Positions 15,294 through 24,190 of a DNA stretch of 36,253 bases are shown piece by piece (the first letter of the stretch is position 1; every line of letters begins with the position of its first letter). The stretch comes from an uncultured Prevotella sp. (lineage in GTDB: Bacteria > Bacteroidota > Bacteroidia > Bacteroidales > Bacteroidaceae), in assembly GCA_944320255.1 (NCBI GenBank), contig CALUGU010000018.1, positions 1 through 36,253 on the forward strand, in the 5' to 3' direction. The notes below the pieces were generated by a model. That model was not told the origin of the DNA and searched no databases. It was given only the letters and a program-made list of their open reading frames with translations. The translations under genes and the position numbers were made by a program.

Positions 15294-16523
15294 TTACGCC
15301 TTCATGAACTCCCTCATAAATTCGCCGAGGCGCAGCATACCGTAACTGCCGCTGACGCAGCTTACCTCGTCGAACGCCTGTACGCCGTCGGGTGTTATGC
15401 CTTTATGCCAAATGGCGAACGGCACAGGCTCGTCAACGTGAGTGCGGACTTCCACCGGGGTGGGGTGGTCGGGCAGCAGCGCGACGCTCACAGGTTCTCC
15501 CTTCCACGACCGCAGTTCTTCGCATATCGGGCTTACCACGCGCTTGTCGAGGTTTTCAATCGTCTTGAGTTTCAGTTCCAAGTCGCCGTCGTGCCCCGCC
15601 TCGTCGCTCGCCTCGATGTGCAGGAACACGAAGTCTGAAGTTTTCAGCGCGGCGATGGCGGCTTCGGTTTTGCCTTCATAGTTAGTGTCGGCAAGGCCTG
15701 TCGCCCCTTCAACGTTAATTACTTCAAGTCCGGCGTACCGCCCGATGCCCTTTATCAAGTCTACGGCGGAAATCACCGCGCCCGACTTTATTTGCGGATA
15801 CAACTCGGCCAATGTCTTCATAGCGGGACGGTAGCCGCCTCCCCACGGCCATACGCTCAAGACGTTGCCGTCGTTGCCGCCTTGCCCGCCGTCGTTAAGG
15901 ACGGCTTGCGACTTTATGATGATGTCGTTCAGCAGGTCGGCCGTTTCCCTTGCTGTCATGCGTCTGCCGTCGGCCACGTCTTCCCATCCCGCTTCTGGCT
16001 TTACGAGCAATTCCTTCCATTGTTCGTTGGGATGGTCGTGCGGCGGCGCGCAGGTGATGTGCTTGTTGCCGCGGTTGATTATCAGCAAGTGGCGGTATTG
16101 CGTTCCGGTATGGAATTTCACGCCGTCGCGCCCCAGTTCCTCGTTCAGCCTTTTAATAAGCGCGTCGCCTTGCGCCGTCGTCATGTGCCCTCCGTGGTGG
16201 TTCTTTATCACGCCGTTGTTGAGGGTTATTATGTTGCAGCGCAATGCAAGGTCGTCTCCGTCCATGTCGTAGCCTATGCTTGCGGCTTCGAGCGGGCCTC
16301 TTCCCTCGTAAACCTTTTTAAGGTCGTAGCCGAGGATTGCCGTGTTTGCCACCTCGCTTCCGGGCAGGAAACCTTCCGGAATGGTTGCCAGCCGTCCCGT
16401 CCTGCCGTTGCGCGCTATGAAATCCATGCCCGGAGTGTCGGCGTATTGTAATGGCGTCTTTCCTCCTAAACGCCCTATCGGGTGGTCGGCCATGCCGTCA
16501 CCGAGTATAATAAGGTATTTCAT
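15294..16523 (-). CDS. ApgM-family phosphoglycerate-mutase-like enzyme; probable homoserine kinase analogue
   Basis: A 409-residue member of the cofactor-independent phosphoglycerate mutase family of the archaeal (ApgM) type, in the alkaline phosphatase superfamily. Metal and phosphate ligands are visible: LGDGMAD (Asp9), GSEVANTAILGYD with nucleophilic Ser56, HIEASDEAGHDGD, and LPDHPTPVEVRTH. Standard annotation is 2,3-bisphosphoglycerate-independent phosphoglycerate mutase. Its position between thrA and thrC, and the absence of a ThrB-type kinase in the operon, suggest that it supplies phosphohomoserine; this family has been proposed as a functional analogue of homoserine kinase in such clusters. 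That role is inferred from context, not from a motif. A 15-bp hairpin lies in the 111-nt gap to thrA. Confidence 0.9.
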   Translation of the reverse strand: MKYLIILGDGMADHPIGRLGGKTPLQYADTPGMDFIARNGRTGRLATIPEGFLPGSEVANTAILGYDLKKVYEGRGPLEAASIGYDMDGDDLALRCNIITLNNGVIKNHHGGHMTTAQGDALIKRLNEELGRDGVKFHTGTQYRHLLIINRGNKHITCAPPHDHPNEQWKELLVKPEAGWEDVADGRRMTARETADLLNDIIIKSQAVLNDGGQGGNDGNVLSVWPWGGGYRPAMKTLAELYPQIKSGAVISAVDLIKGIGRYAGLEVINVEGATGLADTNYEGKTEAAIAALKTSDFVFLHIEASDEAGHDGDLELKLKTIENLDKRVVSPICEELRSWKGEPVSVALLPDHPTPVEVRTHVDEPVPFAIWHKGITPDGVQAFDEVSCVSGSYGMLRLGEFMREFMKA

Positions 16524-16576
16524 GTCGTTCGTTTTGATAATGTTCAGAAATGAAAAAACAAATATCAGCCGGCTCC

Positions 16577-16616
16577 GCTGCCTCCACTTGCTCCAAAGCA
16601 GGCAAGTGGAGGCAGC
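16577..16616. other. Perfect hairpin between thrA and apgM
   Basis: Arms GCTGCCTCCACTTGC (16577-16591) and GCAAGTGGAGGCAGC (16602-16616), loop of 10 nt. No T-run follows on minus, so it is more likely an mRNA processing or stability element, or a REP-like repeat, than a full terminator. Confidence 0.7.
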
Positions 16617-16634
16617 CTAAGCCTTACCTTTATA

Positions 16635-19070
16635 TTATATGTTTGCTATGCTCATTATGTTGGCAAACACGCCGGCTGCGGTGACACTTGCGCCGGCTCC
16701 ATATCCTTGGATGAGCATCGGGTACTCCTTGTACCGTTCGGTTGTCAGCATTACGATGTTGTTTGAGCCTTCAAGAGTGTAGAACGGGTGCTCCTTGCCC
16801 ACCTCCTGCAAAGACACTGACGCTTCTCCCATGTCCATCTTGGCCACGAACCGCCACCTGAGTCCTTGTTCCTCCAAGTGCTTGCGGCGTTTCTCGAAGT
16901 CGTCGTCAAGTTGCGGTAAGCGTGCCCAGAAGTCCTCCAGCGAGCCTTTGAAATAATCATCGGGCACGAACAAGTGTTTCTTCACGTCTTCCTGCTCAAT
17001 CTTGTATCCCGCTTCCCTGGTGAGAATTATCAGCTTCCTGACGACATCCGTGCCGCTGAGGTCTATGCGCGGGTCGGGTTCGCTGTAGCCTTGCTCCTTG
17101 GCCCGCCTTACCGTTTCGGAGAACGGAACGCTTGCGGAAAGCTCGTTGAAGATGAAGTTGAGCGTGCCGCTGAGCACTGCTTCGATTTTCAAAATCTTGT
17201 CTCCAGAATTGCGCAGGTCGTTGATTGTCCCGATGATGGGCAGTCCTGCGCCTACGTTTGTTTCAAAACGGAATTTCACGCCGCGTGCCAACGCTGTGCG
17301 CTTGAGCTTTACGTAGCTGCCGTAATCTGACGACGCGGCAATCTTGTTGGCCGCTATGACGGAGATGTTGTGCTCAAGGAAGTCTTGGTACAGTGCAGAG
17401 ACCTCGTGGCTTGCGGTGCAATCCACGAACACGCTGTTGAAAATGTTCATCCCGATAACCTCGTTGCGGAGCCGCGACGTATTGCTTGGTTCGGAGTTTT
17501 TCAGCAGTTCTTGGTAATTATCCAAGTCCAAGCCGTCACGGCTGAATATGGCGTTGTGACTGCTGGCAATGCCTACAACGTTCAGTTTCAGCCTCCTGTT
17601 TTGCTTCAGTTCCTCGTATTGCGACTTGATTTGTTCGATGAGTTTGTTCCCCACAGTTCCGACTCCGCAGATGAACAGGTTGAGCACATTGTATTCAGAC
17701 AGGAAGAACGAGTCGTGCAGCACGTTGAGAGACTTCCTCAAATACATACCGTTGATGACAAAAGAGATGTTCGTCTCCGACGCTCCTTGTGCGCACGCTA
17801 TTACGCTGATGCCGCTTCTGCCAAGCGTGCCGAACAGTTTTCCGGCGATGCCCGGTGTGTGCTTCATGTTCTCACCCACGATGGCTATTGTAGCCAAACC
17901 GCTTTCAGCGTGCATCGGGAACATCGCGCCCGTCTCTATTTCTTTTGAGAACTCCTCGTTGAGCACGCTTACAGCCTCGTCGGCGTCGGTGTCTTTCACG
18001 CCGATGGACGTGGAGTTCTCCGACGACGCCTGGCTGACGAGGAACACGGAAATGCCGTTCTTAGCAAGCGCAGTGAATATGCGGCGGTTTACGCCGATTA
18101 CTCCCACCATCGAGAGACCCGTCACCGTTATGAGCGTAGTGTCGCTTATGCTCGATATTCCCTTGATGGCCTTTGGGTCGTTGTCTGTCTTTTCCTTTAT
18201 TATAGTTCCCGCAGCATTAGGGTTGAACGTGTTTTTCACCTTGATGGGGATGTTCTTTACGCATACGGGATATATTGTCGGCGGATATATGACCTTTGCC
18301 CCGAAGTTGCAAAGCTCCATCGCCTCCTTGTAACTTAGTTCGTTTATGGTGTATGCGGTCCTGATGACACGCGGGTCTGCCGTCATGAACCCGTCAACGT
18401 CGGTCCATATTTCCAGCACTTCGGCGTCAAGGGCAGCCGCTATGATTGCCGCCGTGTAGTCGCTGCCGCCGCGTCCCAGGTTTGTCGTTTCGCCGGTGTT
18501 CTTGTCACGGCTGATAAACCCAGGCACAACCGAAATACGCGGCATTTCGGTAAATGTCTCACAAACGAGCCTGTTTGTCAGCTCGCTGTCAAGTATGTGT
18601 TTGTTGCTTTTATATTCAGTCTGGATGAAGTTCCTTGCGTCGAACAGCTTGGCGTTCTTAATAAGCGCGGCGGTAATGTTTGAGCTTAGGCGCTCGCCGT
18701 AACTGACGATTGCGTCCTGGGTCTTCTTGCTAAGGTCGTGGATGAGGTAAACCCCGTAATATATGCTCTTGAGTTGGTCGAACAATACATCCACGGCATT
18801 AAACAAATCCTCACGCTTTTTCGTGTCGTTGATAACCGTGTCAATCATTTTATGATGGCGTTTCACCATCTCGTCAAACTCGGTTTTGTAACGTTCGTCG
18901 CCCTTTAACGCCATTTGCGCCGTGGCCAACAGTTTGTCAGTTATGCCGCCAAGCGCGCTTACCACTACGATTATCGGCTGCTTCTTAGCCTCTTTTTCAA
19001 CAATTCTTTTTAAGCACAAGATGCTTTTTACGGAACCTACGGATGTTCCTCCAAACTTTAATACTTTCAT
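16635..19070 (-). CDS. thrA: Bifunctional aspartokinase / homoserine dehydrogenase
   Basis: An 811-residue fusion catalysing the first and third steps from aspartate to homoserine. The ATG at 19070 (MKVLKFGGTSVGS) starts exactly at the aspartokinase N-terminus; the longer frame would include promoter sequence. Aspartokinase fills residues 1-~290 (KFGGTSVGS; GRGGSDYTAA at 199-208), paired ACT regulatory domains ~310-455 (TVTGLSMVGVIGV; IVGENMKHTPGIAGKLF), and homoserine dehydrogenase ~463-811, with the NAD(P) motif GVGTVG at 469-474 and the late motif GYSEPDPRIDLSGTD. The ACT domains suggest feedback inhibition by threonine, as in E. coli ThrA. First gene of the threonine operon. No leader peptide or attenuator was seen in the short 5' region. 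Confidence 0.96.
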   Translation of the reverse strand: MKVLKFGGTSVGSVKSILCLKRIVEKEAKKQPIIVVVSALGGITDKLLATAQMALKGDERYKTEFDEMVKRHHKMIDTVINDTKKREDLFNAVDVLFDQLKSIYYGVYLIHDLSKKTQDAIVSYGERLSSNITAALIKNAKLFDARNFIQTEYKSNKHILDSELTNRLVCETFTEMPRISVVPGFISRDKNTGETTNLGRGGSDYTAAIIAAALDAEVLEIWTDVDGFMTADPRVIRTAYTINELSYKEAMELCNFGAKVIYPPTIYPVCVKNIPIKVKNTFNPNAAGTIIKEKTDNDPKAIKGISSISDTTLITVTGLSMVGVIGVNRRIFTALAKNGISVFLVSQASSENSTSIGVKDTDADEAVSVLNEEFSKEIETGAMFPMHAESGLATIAIVGENMKHTPGIAGKLFGTLGRSGISVIACAQGASETNISFVINGMYLRKSLNVLHDSFFLSEYNVLNLFICGVGTVGNKLIEQIKSQYEELKQNRRLKLNVVGIASSHNAIFSRDGLDLDNYQELLKNSEPSNTSRLRNEVIGMNIFNSVFVDCTASHEVSALYQDFLEHNISVIAANKIAASSDYGSYVKLKRTALARGVKFRFETNVGAGLPIIGTINDLRNSGDKILKIEAVLSGTLNFIFNELSASVPFSETVRRAKEQGYSEPDPRIDLSGTDVVRKLIILTREAGYKIEQEDVKKHLFVPDDYFKGSLEDFWARLPQLDDDFEKRRKHLEEQGLRWRFVAKMDMGEASVSLQEVGKEHPFYTLEGSNNIVMLTTERYKEYPMLIQGYGAGASVTAAGVFANIMSIANI

Positions 19071-19135
19071 TTTCTTGATGATAAAATTCGAGAGCCACGA
19101 TACAAACGCGGCTTGTTCTCTGTTAAAATTGCCGA

Positions 19136-19166
19136 CAAATATAGCAAAAATACTCATTATTGCAAT
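19136..19166 (-). promoter_or_regulatory. Promoter of the threonine operon
   Basis: On minus: ATTG (19163-19166, one mismatch to TTTG), a 19-nt spacer, TATATTTG (19136-19143), 65 nt before the thrA start. Confidence 0.65.
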
Positions 19167-19267
19167 ATAAATTCACATTTAATTGCTAATTTTGCACGAA
19201 ATAGCCGTAAAATGTAACACATTTATCACCTATAATATTTGTCACCATCCATCACTGAATAAAGAAA

Positions 19268-20860
19268 ATGACATACGAATACCAGTTAAGGCTGTTGCCC
19301 CAGCAGGCGGCCAGCGAACAGACGATAAAGGAGTTTGTATCACGTGAAAAAGGATTTGACGCCCGCACGATAACGTCCGTGCGCGTTTTGAGGCGCAGCA
19401 TTGACGCCCGTCAGCGCACTGTTTTTGTGAACCTTAAAGTGCGTGTTTATATTAACGAAACGCCTGATGACGACGAATATGAACGCATTTCATACCAAGA
19501 CGTGTCGTCCGCTCCGGCTGTAATCGTTGTCGGGGCAGGGCCTGGCGGACTTTTTGCCGCACTGCGGCTCATTGAGCTTGGGTTGCGCCCCATAATTGTG
19601 GAGCGCGGCAAGGACGTGCACGAGCGCAAGAAAGACATTGCGGCGATAACGAAGACGCAAAAGGTTGACGGAGAAAGCAATTACTGTTTCGGCGAAGGAG
19701 GCGCCGGGGCGTATTCAGACGGCAAGCTGTACACACGCAGCAAAAAACGCGGCGACACGCGCAAGATACTAAATGTGTTCTGTCAGCACGGGGCGTCAAC
19801 GGCGATACTTGCCGACGCGCATCCTCATATCGGCACTGACAAACTGCCAAAAGTGATAGAAAACATACGAAACACGATAATAAACAGCGGCGGCGAGGTG
19901 CATTTCCAGACAAAGATGGTTTCATTGATAACCGAAGGGGACAAGGTGACAGGCATCGGTGCCGTAAACCTTGTAACTGGTACGGAGCGCGAGTTTCACG
20001 GCCCTGTCATCCTTGCCACCGGACATTCGGCACGCGATGTTTACCGATATTTTAATGAGAGCGGCATAGAGATGGAACCGAAAGCCTTGGCAGTGGGCGT
20101 GCGCCTTGAGCATCCTTCCGAGTTAATCGACCGCATACAGTACCACAACAAGAACGGCCGAGGCCGTTGGCTGCCGGCCGCCGAGTACAGTTTCGTGACA
20201 CAAGTTGGCGGACGCGGCGTTTATTCGTTTTGCATGTGCCCCGGAGGTTTTGTCATTCCCGCCGCCACAGGCCCCGGCCAAATAGTAGTCAACGGCATGA
20301 GTCCGAGCAACCGCGGCTCGCAATGGTCGAACAGCGGCATGGTAGTAGAGGTGCACCCTGAAGATTTGGGTGACATTCCAAGCACGCTTTGCATGATGGA
20401 TTTTCAAGAAAAGATTGAACATGACTGTTGGCAACAAGGAAACATGCGCCAGACAGCCCCGGCGCAGCGCATGGTGGATTTCACCCGTTCACGCTTGAGT
20501 TACGACCTGCCGCGAAGTTCATACGCGCCAGGCTTGATTTCAAGCCCGCTCCATTTTTGGCTTCCGTCAATCATAAGCAAACGGTTGCAGGATGCGTTTG
20601 AAACATTCGGGCGCACCAGTCGCGGCTTCCTTACTAACGAGGCCGTTCTCATAGCCGCCGAGACCCGCACTTCATCGCCTGTGCGCATCCTGCGCGATGG
20701 TGTGTCCTTGCAGCACGTGCGCCTTTCAGGCCTGTTCCCTTGCGGAGAAGGCGCAGGCTACGCAGGCGGCATTGTCTCCGCCGCCGTAGACGGCGAGAGG
20801 TGCGCTAACGCCGTAAAGGCATACTTCGACGCCAGCCCATCATTACAAGAGCTTTTTTGA
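19268..20860 (+). CDS. FAD-dependent dehydrogenase of the COG2509 type
   Basis: A 530-residue flavoprotein. An N-terminal ~80-residue domain (EYQLRLLPQQAA ... VNLKVRVYIN) precedes the Rossmann motif VIVVGAGPGGLFAALRL at ~82-98 and the ERGKDV segment that ends the dinucleotide fold. GESNYCFGEGGAGAYSDGKLYTR, GPVILATGHSARDVYR and a C-terminal GLFPCGEGAGYAGGIVSAAVDG are characteristic of 'uncharacterised FAD-dependent dehydrogenases' in this group. The substrate is unknown. It is transcribed divergently from thrA and followed by a long perfect hairpin, so it is probably monocistronic. No full-consensus promoter was found in the 197-nt divergent region, though a TTTG-type -7 remnant (AATATTTG) occurs at about 19236. 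Confidence 0.88.
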   Translation: MTYEYQLRLLPQQAASEQTIKEFVSREKGFDARTITSVRVLRRSIDARQRTVFVNLKVRVYINETPDDDEYERISYQDVSSAPAVIVVGAGPGGLFAALRLIELGLRPIIVERGKDVHERKKDIAAITKTQKVDGESNYCFGEGGAGAYSDGKLYTRSKKRGDTRKILNVFCQHGASTAILADAHPHIGTDKLPKVIENIRNTIINSGGEVHFQTKMVSLITEGDKVTGIGAVNLVTGTEREFHGPVILATGHSARDVYRYFNESGIEMEPKALAVGVRLEHPSELIDRIQYHNKNGRGRWLPAAEYSFVTQVGGRGVYSFCMCPGGFVIPAATGPGQIVVNGMSPSNRGSQWSNSGMVVEVHPEDLGDIPSTLCMMDFQEKIEHDCWQQGNMRQTAPAQRMVDFTRSRLSYDLPRSSYAPGLISSPLHFWLPSIISKRLQDAFETFGRTSRGFLTNEAVLIAAETRTSSPVRILRDGVSLQHVRLSGLFPCGEGAGYAGGIVSAAVDGERCANAVKAYFDASPSLQELF

Positions 20861-20871
20861 TTGACGCTCTT

Positions 20872-20926
20872 TTACATTGCGAAAGGCCGCAACTTGTGCT
20901 GCAAGTTGCGGCCTTTCGCAATGTAA
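20872..20926 (+). terminator. Long perfect hairpin after the FAD dehydrogenase gene
   Basis: Arms 20872-20896 and 20902-20926 pair perfectly over 25 bp (core GAAAGGCCGCAACTTG), with a 5-nt loop. There is no long T-run, but the stem is very stable. Terminator or REP-like element. Confidence 0.8.
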
Positions 20927-21069
20927 TTTACGGCAAATTGCCAAACAGGTGACAGTCAGGCAAATACAGGAATTAAGCCACAATCGGCCATAAAGCGCAC
21001 AAAGACCGCTGTTGCTTTGCATTAATGCCCTTAGGACATCTTGCCCAAAGTCTGATAAATAATTTGAAT

Positions 21070-21271
21070 TTAACCCAAATCGGTCATTAGACTTTATCCG
21101 AATTTCGTGCTGTTGTCAGGCAGATTGTTTTCCGCTTTTGTCGAAGATGTAGCGGGCTACATCGAGAAAAAGAGGGAAACAAGCTGACGGCAACAGTGCG
21201 GAAGGCGGATGAAGAGCTGACGGATAAACGTAAATGTATGGTTGGCAATCTAACGACCGATTTGGGTTTAA
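21070..21271. repeat. Large imperfect palindrome with CTAACGACCGATTT ends
   Basis: Outer arms TTAACCCAAATCGGTCATTA (21070-21089) and TCTAACGACCGATTTGGGTT (21249-21268) are complementary with one substitution and one indel. Inside, the sequence continues as an imperfect inverted repeat about a centre at 21154-21155 (GATGTAGC-GG-GCTACATC, 21146-21163). The end sequence recurs at 25285-25357. Confidence 0.75.
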
Positions 21272-21281
21272 CATTTTTTGG

Positions 21282-21338
21282 ACGGTATTTATCGACGATT
21301 ATAACGGTATTCATTGCTGATATAACGGTATTTATCGG
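21282..21338. repeat. Three short units spaced 21-22 nt apart
   Basis: ACGGTATTTATCG (from 21282), ACGGTATTCATTG (from 21304) and ACGGTATTTATCG (from 21325). The spacing is close to two helical turns, so they could be phased protein-binding sites, or just a small tandem duplication. Confidence 0.55.
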
Positions 21339-21559
21339 ATTTTATGTCCGCAGTAATTTTTCATCATTATTTTATATTAATGTCCGCAATCATCCTAACC
21401 GCTATTCCAAGGAGCTTTTATCACAAATCAAAGTATGCTTGATGAGCTTCATATCCCAACCTGTCAGCTGATTAGACTTAAAAATCTTTAAGTTATTGCA
21501 ACATTTACTGATGCAACAAGGCTGTGCCACCTTGGTTTACCGAGATTTTACCGCAAACT

Positions 21560-21591
21560 TTTGTGTGTGTTGGCAAAAATTATTACTTTTG
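21560..21591 (+). promoter_or_regulatory. Promoter of pheT
   Basis: TTTG (21560-21563), a 20-nt spacer, TACTTTTG (21584-21591). Full consensus, 66 nt before the ATG at 21658. Confidence 0.8.
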
Positions 21592-21657
21592 CGTCGGCTT
21601 AGCGATGACGTTGGATTACGCCGTCCTTAGACAAAATGAAACTTAAAAAATAAAACA

Positions 21658-24120
21658 ATGAACATATCTTATAAGTGGCTCAAGGAATATGTCGATTTCG
21701 ACCTGACTCCGCAGGAAGTGTGCGACGCATTGACATCGACAGGCCTTGAGGTTGACGCCTTGGAGGAGGTGCAGAGTGTGAAGGGTGGCTTGAAAGGGCT
21801 GTATGTAGGGAAGGTGCTTACTTGTGAGCCGCATCCTAATTCTGACCACTTGCACGTAACCACGGTGGATCTTGGGCGCGAAACCCCGTCGCAAATTGTT
21901 TGTGGCGCGCCGAATGTGGCAGCCGGACAGAAAGTGATTGTGGCGGATCTTGGTTGTGTGCTTTATGACGGCGACAAAGAATTTGTAATAAAGAAATCCA
22001 AACTGCGCGGCGTTGAAAGTTTCGGCATGATTTGCGCCGAGGACGAAATCGGCGTAGGAACGAGCCATGACGGCATAATAATTTTGCCTGACGACGCAAG
22101 GGTAGGGCAGCCGGCCGCCGAATATTACAATCTGGAAAGTGACTGGCTGATAGAAATAGACATTACGGCCAACCGTGCCGACGCCTTGTCACATTGGGGC
22201 GTAGCACGCGATTTGTATGCCTGGCTGAAGCGCAACGGCTATGAAACGTCGCTGCACCGCCCAGGATGCGACGCGTTCACCGTAGATGACAATGCGCTGC
22301 CGGTTGACGTTACGATAGAGAACAATGACGCCTGCAAGCGTTACGCCTGCGTAAGCATAACGGGGTGCGACGTGAAGGAAAGCCCCGCGTGGTTGCAGGA
22401 GAAATTGCGCGTGGTAGGCTTGCGCCCCATCAACAACATCGTTGACATCACCAATTACATAATGATGGCTTACGGCCAGCCGTTGCACTGCTTTGACGCC
22501 GACATGGTGACAGGGCATCACATTGTCGTAAAGACCATGCCTGAAGGCACGCCGTTCGTTACGCTTGACGGCGTAGAGCACAAGCTCGGCGCTCACGACC
22601 TTGCCATCTGTAATGCGGAGGAAGCCATGTGTATAGCCGGCGTGTTCGGCGGCAAGGGTAGCGGCACGTATGAGACAACGAAGAACGTGGTGCTTGAGAG
22701 TGCTTATTTCCATCCTACGTGGATACGAAAGAGCGCGCGCCGTCACGGATTGAGCACGGACGCCTCATTCCGTTTTGAGCGCGGCATCGACCCGAATGGC
22801 GTGATTTACGCATTGAAACAGGCCGCCATAATGTGCAAGGAACTTGCCGGCGGCAAGGTGTCGATGGAAATCAAGGATGTTTATCCTGAACCAATGGAAG
22901 ACTTCAAGGTTTCATTGAAGTATGACTACGTAAACAGCCTGATAGGCAAGGACATACCTACAGACTTGGTGAAGTCGATCGTGACAAGCCTGGAAATGAA
23001 GATTGATGCGGAAACAGCCGACGGGCTGGAACTCTCTGTGCCGCCATACCGTGTTGATGTCCAGCGCCCCTGTGACGTGGTTGAGGACATTCTCAGGATA
23101 TACGGATATAATAATGTGGAAATACCGACACAGCTGAAAAGCTCGCTCGTCATCAAAGGTTACGAAGACAACAAGCATAAGCTGGAAAATATTGTAGGAG
23201 AACAGCTTGTAGGCTGCGGGTTCAACGAAATAATGAACAATTCGTTGACAAAGGCCGCGTATTACACCGGCTTGAACAAATACCCGGCAGAAGGCCTTGT
23301 GCGCATAATCAATCCGCTAAGCTCTGACCTTAACGTTATGAGAATGTCGCTCCTGTTCGGCGGACTTGAGAGCATTGCATACAACGCCAACAGGAAAAAC
23401 GGCGACTTGAGGTTTTTCGAGGTTGGCAACGTATATAAGTTCAACAAGGAAAAACAAAACGCCGACAATCCCATGCTGGCTTATAAGGAGGAAATGCACC
23501 TTGCGCTTTGGATTACGGGTAAGCGTGTGTCAGGCAACTGGGCACACCCTGACGAGAACTCGTCTTTCTATGAGCTGAAGGCGTATGTTGACAACATTTT
23601 CCGTCGTTTGGGCGTGATGTCCGGCAACGTTGTCACAAAAGAAACTGACAATGACGTTTTCGGAAACGGTCTTGTGCTTGAGGACAGGAACGGGAAAATA
23701 CTGGCCGAGCTTGGCGTCGTTGGTAAAAAACTGCTGAAAGCGTTTGACATAGCCAACCCTGTGTATTATGCAGACATCCACTGGGATACGGTGGTGAAAG
23801 CGATAAGCAAGAAGGCGGTCAGCTTCCATGAGATAAGCAAATATCCGGCGGTGAGCCGCGACCTCGCCCTGCTGATAGACAAGGATGTGAAATTCAGCGA
23901 CATCGAACGCGTGGCGCGGCAGTCTGAGAAGAAATATCTTAAGAGCGTGGAGCTGTTCGACGTGTACGAGGGAGACAAGTTGCCGGAAGGCAAAAAGAGC
24001 TATGCCGTGAACTTCATCCTGCAAGACGAGAGCAAGACGCTTAACGACAAGCAGATTGACGCCATGATGAGTAAGCTCATATCAAACCTGAAGAAGGAAT
24101 TGATGGCTGAATTGAGATAA
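21658..24120 (+). CDS. pheT: Phenylalanyl-tRNA synthetase beta subunit
   Basis: 820 residues, usual length. With PheS it forms the (alpha-beta)2 enzyme that charges tRNA(Phe). The N-terminus MNISYKWLKEYVDF is typical. A tRNA-binding OB fold lies at ~40-155 (VGKVLTCEPHPNSDHLHVTTVD; IVCGAPNVAAGQKV). B3/4 (editing) region at ~215-390 includes RPINNIVDITNYIMMAYGQPLHCFD; B5 follows at ~405-475; the synthetase-like core at ~490-700 and the FDX-ACB anticodon-binding domain at ~725-820 (KYPAVSRDLALLIDKDVKF). pheS is not in this window, so the two subunits are encoded apart. The gene at 24191 follows after 70 nt and may be in the same transcript. Confidence 0.97.
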   Translation: MNISYKWLKEYVDFDLTPQEVCDALTSTGLEVDALEEVQSVKGGLKGLYVGKVLTCEPHPNSDHLHVTTVDLGRETPSQIVCGAPNVAAGQKVIVADLGCVLYDGDKEFVIKKSKLRGVESFGMICAEDEIGVGTSHDGIIILPDDARVGQPAAEYYNLESDWLIEIDITANRADALSHWGVARDLYAWLKRNGYETSLHRPGCDAFTVDDNALPVDVTIENNDACKRYACVSITGCDVKESPAWLQEKLRVVGLRPINNIVDITNYIMMAYGQPLHCFDADMVTGHHIVVKTMPEGTPFVTLDGVEHKLGAHDLAICNAEEAMCIAGVFGGKGSGTYETTKNVVLESAYFHPTWIRKSARRHGLSTDASFRFERGIDPNGVIYALKQAAIMCKELAGGKVSMEIKDVYPEPMEDFKVSLKYDYVNSLIGKDIPTDLVKSIVTSLEMKIDAETADGLELSVPPYRVDVQRPCDVVEDILRIYGYNNVEIPTQLKSSLVIKGYEDNKHKLENIVGEQLVGCGFNEIMNNSLTKAAYYTGLNKYPAEGLVRIINPLSSDLNVMRMSLLFGGLESIAYNANRKNGDLRFFEVGNVYKFNKEKQNADNPMLAYKEEMHLALWITGKRVSGNWAHPDENSSFYELKAYVDNIFRRLGVMSGNVVTKETDNDVFGNGLVLEDRNGKILAELGVVGKKLLKAFDIANPVYYADIHWDTVVKAISKKAVSFHEISKYPAVSRDLALLIDKDVKFSDIERVARQSEKKYLKSVELFDVYEGDKLPEGKKSYAVNFILQDESKTLNDKQIDAMMSKLISNLKKELMAELR

Positions 24121-24190
24121 CGGCGCGGCGTTGCATATATGAACAAAGGGAAACAATAACGCAAGACAGAATAAAGTTAATATTTAAAAT

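Larger units (their letters stand above)
20927..21559. other. 630-nt gene-free gap carrying palindromic and short tandem repeats
   Basis: No credible gene seen. It contains a degenerate partial copy of the repeat described at 21070 (20975-20995), the large palindrome 21070-21271, three ACGGTAT-type units at ~21-nt spacing (21282-21335), and two copies of ATGTCCGCA (about 21344 and 21380). The 91-residue frame that could be drawn here runs through these repeats and has no recognisable content. Confidence 0.6.

Noticed and set aside
19071-19135. Search for a threonine attenuator before thrA
   Set aside because: The 5' region from the promoter to the start codon is too short, with no Thr-rich leader frame and no terminator hairpin.
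19071-19157. Extended N-terminus for ThrA (and similar extensions for rpoD, lepA, HtrA and the lipoprotein at 25488)
   Set aside because: The extra in-frame codons cross consensus promoter elements and lie before conserved family N-termini.
21196-21471. 91-residue frame in the 20.9-21.5 kb gap
   Set aside because: Starts inside the palindromic repeat and continues through the short tandem repeats; no promoter and no domain, although a hydrophobic stretch is present by chance.
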